A DNA stretch of 7,243 bases from Pseudomonadota bacterium (GTDB lineage Bacteria; Pseudomonadota; Alphaproteobacteria; Rhodospirillales; UBA2165), in contig JAQCKY010000102.1 in NCBI GenBank assembly GCA_027592155.1, forward strand, positions 1-7,243, given 5' to 3'. Of the stretch, positions 5,112 to 7,243 are shown piece by piece; position 1 is the first letter of the stretch; the number at the start of each line of letters is the position of its first letter. Under the pieces are notes generated by a model. That model was not told where the DNA came from. It was given only the letters and a program-made list of their open reading frames with translations, and made no database searches. The translations under genes were made by a program, and so were the position numbers.

Positions 5112-7174
5112 AAGACCGCGTCAAAGGCCGTAAGCGGGGCTTCGCCCTCAACGCATCGCGCCAATGCCGTCTCAAGACGCGTGACAACCGACGCCCAATC
5201 GCCCGGTTCCGGCTGTCGGGCCAAGCGCAGGCTCGGATACCAGGGGCTGTCCGTCCGGCCCAACAGCCACCGCCAATCCGGCGCGAAAGAGGTCAGCATC
5301 CACACCGGGCGGCCCAACGCGGCGGCCAAATGAGGTATGGCGGTATCGCTGGAGATGATCAGATCCAAACCGGCCATAAGTCCGGCAGTATCGACGAAGG
5401 CATCGTCCGCATCCATCTCGGGCGCGAAATCGATCACCGGGGCGGCCGCGCCAAGCGATCCCAATTGTTCGGCGCCATAACCCTGTTGCAGTGAATAAAC
5501 CTGAATGCCCGGCGGGCGAAGCAGCGGGGTCAGTTCTTGAAGCGAAACCGACCGTGCCCGGTCAGCCGCATAGTCGGGGTTGCCCTGCCAGGCGATCCCG
5601 ATCTTGAACCCCGTCCCCCCGGCGGTCTTCTCTTTCCATTTCTCGATCATCGCGGCCTCCGCCGTCAGATAAGAGGCGGCGGTTGGAACAGTTTCCAACT
5701 CGGTGCCGTGCAATCCGGGCAAACTCAACAGCCCCGCCCAGTAATCGCAAATCGGTAACGGCCCGTTGGCGGACATAATTTTGTCGATACCCTCAACACC
5801 CCGAAGCAACCGAATGAGACGCTGGGGACACGCCAGCGTCACCGCCGCGCCGCGCCCGGCGAGAAGTCCTATATAACGGCAAAACTGTATAGCATCGCCG
5901 AACCCCTGTTCGCACCGGATCAAAATCGAGCGGCCGGACAAAGACTCGCCCTTCCATTCCCGGCCCCGCAAGCCGTCAAAAAGACCGGCCAATTCCGGAT
6001 CCCGCCGGCGCCATTCGAACTCTTGCCATCCCTCGGCAAAATTACCGGCCAGCAGCTGTGCGTGGGCAAGGTTATTGTGAAGGAGAAAATCGTCGGGCTC
6101 TCGGTCGAGGGCGGCGCGGTAGCAGGTTATCGCCTGATCGCACTGGCCTGCCTGAAGCAAGGCCAGGCCTTTGTTGGCACGCAGGCGGGTATCGTCAGAC
6201 GACAGGGCCAAGGCTCGGTCGAACAGTTTTTGAGCCTCGTCGAAGCGGCCTTGATCGCGCCGGACATTCGCCAAATTGCCAAGCGCCTGGGTATCGTCCT
6301 GATCGGCGGCAAGGAGATGCTCAAACGCGGCGGCCGCCAGATCGTAACGACCGAGATGTTGCAGCGCATGGCCGAGATGGGCTCGCGCCTCCGGGTGGTC
6401 GGGCCTGAGCCGCAGCGCCGCCTGGAAGCAATCGATGGCGGCGTCCCAATCGCCTAGGTCACGCACCACATTGCCCAGATTATAATGGGCGTCATAATAG
6501 CCCGGCTCCAGCTTGATCGCGGCCTCGAATGCGGTTTTGGCGGCTGCCAGATTACCGGCATCAACCAAGGTATTTCCCAGATTGTCGAACGCTCTTACGT
6601 AAGTCGGGTCGAGCTCAATCGCCTTGCGAAAACCTGCCGCGGCACCTGTCACATCACCGAGACGGCGGAGGATAATAGCGTGGTTGTTACGGATCAGCGC
6701 GGAGTCCTGCCCCGCCGCCAAACAGGCCTCATAGGCCGATTTGGCGCCCTCTAATTCGCCCGCCACCGCGCGCAGTGTGGCCAGGCCCGTCCAGGCTTCG
6801 CCATGCCCTGTGTCGATCGAAACGACCCGTTCGAAGGCTTCGATTGCCGATTGGTGGTCATTAAGCCGTCGATAAGTTTCGCCCAGGTTATACAGGGAAT
6901 CCAATCGGTCCGGCGCGGCGTCCACGGCCCGTTGAAAGGCCCATTTGGCCGCCGGTAAGTGGCTTGCCTCCCCAAAGGCAATGCCGAGATTCTCAAACAG
7001 CGTCGGATCGGATAAATCGCCTGGAAACAATTCGTCCAACAGACCCAGATTCCCCGTTGCGGCCCCCCCCGGACCGGCAAAATCCAAAATCCGGGAGATC
7101 GCCTGTTCATCGTTGGGATCTGCAATCAACCGGTTGCAAAGCTGCGGTAACTCAGTTGCCGTCATTGTGGCCAT
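5108..7174 (-). CDS. TPR-repeat protein with C-terminal GT9/heptosyltransferase-like domain
   Basis: A 688-residue protein with no signal peptide or membrane helix. Residues about 58-390 form nine to ten 34-residue tetratricopeptide repeats, for example those ending KAIELDP (184-190) and AAIKLEP (218-224), with recurrent NLGN at 197-200 and 232-235. The C-terminal part (about 400-675) resembles the GT-B sugar-transferase domain of GT9/heptosyltransferase-like TPR proteins: CEQGFGDAIQFCRY (421-434), KIGIAWQGNPDY (524-535), SDTAIPHLAAALGRPVWML (609-627) and PDWRWLLGR-DSPWYP (632-647). The family is presumed to glycosylate a protein or envelope glycan, with TPRs providing binding; its donor and acceptor are unknown. 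ATG 7174 is the first start after an in-frame upstream stop. ATG 7165 is a near alternative, and neither has a strong ribosome site. The gene converges on the transporter and is a separate transcription unit. Confidence 0.92.
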   Translation of the reverse strand: MATMTATELPQLCNRLIADPNDEQAISRILDFAGPGGAATGNLGLLDELFPGDLSDPTLFENLGIAFGEASHLPAAKWAFQRAVDAAPDRLDSLYNLGETYRRLNDHQSAIEAFERVVSIDTGHGEAWTGLATLRAVAGELEGAKSAYEACLAAGQDSALIRNNHAIILRRLGDVTGAAAGFRKAIELDPTYVRAFDNLGNTLVDAGNLAAAKTAFEAAIKLEPGYYDAHYNLGNVVRDLGDWDAAIDCFQAALRLRPDHPEARAHLGHALQHLGRYDLAAAAFEHLLAADQDDTQALGNLANVRRDQGRFDEAQKLFDRALALSSDDTRLRANKGLALLQAGQCDQAITCYRAALDREPDDFLLHNNLAHAQLLAGNFAEGWQEFEWRRRDPELAGLFDGLRGREWKGESLSGRSILIRCEQGFGDAIQFCRYIGLLAGRGAAVTLACPQRLIRLLRGVEGIDKIMSANGPLPICDYWAGLLSLPGLHGTELETVPTAASYLTAEAAMIEKWKEKTAGGTGFKIGIAWQGNPDYAADRARSVSLQELTPLLRPPGIQVYSLQQGYGAEQLGSLGAAAPVIDFAPEMDADDAFVDTAGLMAGLDLIISSDTAIPHLAAALGRPVWMLTSFAPDWRWLLGRTDSPWYPSLRLARQPEPGDWASVVTRLETALARCVEGEAPLTAFDAVF
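7063..7070 (-). repeat. G8 homopolymer in the 5' coding part of the TPR gene
   Basis: Eight consecutive C on the + strand read as G8 in codons 35-38 (Pro-Gly-Gly-Ala) of the TPR gene. It is the longest homopolymer I noticed in the window. A one-base gain or loss would shift the frame ahead of all TPRs. Slippage is possible but not shown. Confidence 0.85.
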
Positions 7175-7187
7175 ATGGTTATGAGCG

Positions 7188-7201
7188 AGGCGTTTTCGCC
7201 T
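7188..7201. repeat. Small inverted repeat AGGCG-TTTT-CGCCT
   Basis: A perfect 5-bp stem with a TTTT loop (AAAA in the TPR transcript), extendable by one G-T pair. It lies 13 bases upstream of the TPR start codon and overlaps the only GAAGG in the leader. It could be a leader hairpin or chance. Confidence 0.4.
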
Positions 7202-7214
7202 TCACCGCATTTCT

Positions 7215-7228
7215 ACCTCAGTGGAGGT
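7215..7228. repeat. Small inverted repeat ACCTC-AGTG-GAGGT
   Basis: A perfect 5-bp inverted repeat with a 4-base spacer, followed on the + strand by TTT then AAA. It could be an operator half-site pair near the TPR promoter or a weak hairpin. The stem is too short to call a terminator with confidence. Confidence 0.35.
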
Positions 7229-7243
7229 TTTAAATCGTTTAAC

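Larger units (their letters stand above)
7175..7243 (-). promoter_or_regulatory. Leader/promoter region of the TPR gene (partial)
   Basis: These 69 bases upstream of the TPR gene hold no gene that I can support. The far end (7228-7243) is the only A/T-rich patch and reads GTTAAACGATTTAAA on the minus strand, so a -10-like element could lie there. The matching -35 would fall outside the window. Two small inverted repeats lie between it and the start codon. No convincing Shine-Dalgarno sequence stands at the usual distance; GAAGG (7203-7199 on the minus strand) is about 24 bases from the ATG. Confidence 0.4.

Noticed and set aside
6023..6457. + strand open frame opposite the TPR gene
   Set aside because: It is antisense to well-formed TPR repeats and shows no domain of its own.
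7215..7233. Rho-independent terminator on the + strand
   Set aside because: The stem is only 5 bp and the T-run is four bases before AAA. No + strand gene ends nearby.

Overview
The window looks like a piece of a GC-rich bacterial chromosome, around 60% GC judged by eye. Its genes are tightly packed and overlap, it uses GTG and TTG starts, and its protein families suggest a proteobacterium, most plausibly an alphaproteobacterium. The taxonomic guess is inference. I see no rRNA, tRNA, insertion sequence, CRISPR array or phage gene, and no stretch over 300 bases without a gene.

Positions 1-5111 are one head-to-tail run on the + strand. It begins with the C-terminal end of an unrecognised gene (2-130; without one in-frame TAG the reading frame would run to 211 and overlap the next start). 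Then come a short-chain dehydrogenase/reductase (208-975), an EntE/DhbE-like aryl-acid adenylating enzyme (993-2639), an amidohydrolase-2 family protein (2636-3484), a GT-A-fold glycosyltransferase-like protein starting with TTG (3481-4200) and a ten-helix EamA/DMT-family transporter (4200-5111). Genes from the ligase onward overlap by 1 to 4 bases, and only 17 bases separate the dehydrogenase from the ligase. The set is therefore very likely one transcript with coupled translation.

Positions 5108-7174 hold one large minus-strand gene: a TPR-repeat protein with a C-terminal GT9/heptosyltransferase-like domain. Its stop codon overlaps the transporter's stop, so the two transcription units converge with no room for a terminator between them. 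Its leader (7175-7243) has two small inverted repeats, and a G8 tract lies in codons 35-38.

The most interesting part is the ligase-dehydrogenase-amidohydrolase core. The ligase is clearly of the aryl-acid (2,3-dihydroxybenzoate/salicylate) type. Its pocket has Cys and Leu at the two positions that separate salicylate from dihydroxybenzoate activators, plus an unusual Asn. No carrier protein, isochorismate synthase, isochorismatase or NRPS is visible. The amidohydrolase resembles the group containing hydrolases of 4-hydroxyphenyl-beta-ketoacyl-CoA, but two expected metal-ligand histidines appear to be Tyr and Asp. I infer a pathway that activates an aromatic acid, probably as a CoA thioester, followed by SDR redox chemistry and C-C or C-O hydrolysis or decarboxylation, with the DMT protein moving a substrate or product. 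The true substrate cannot be read from the sequence.
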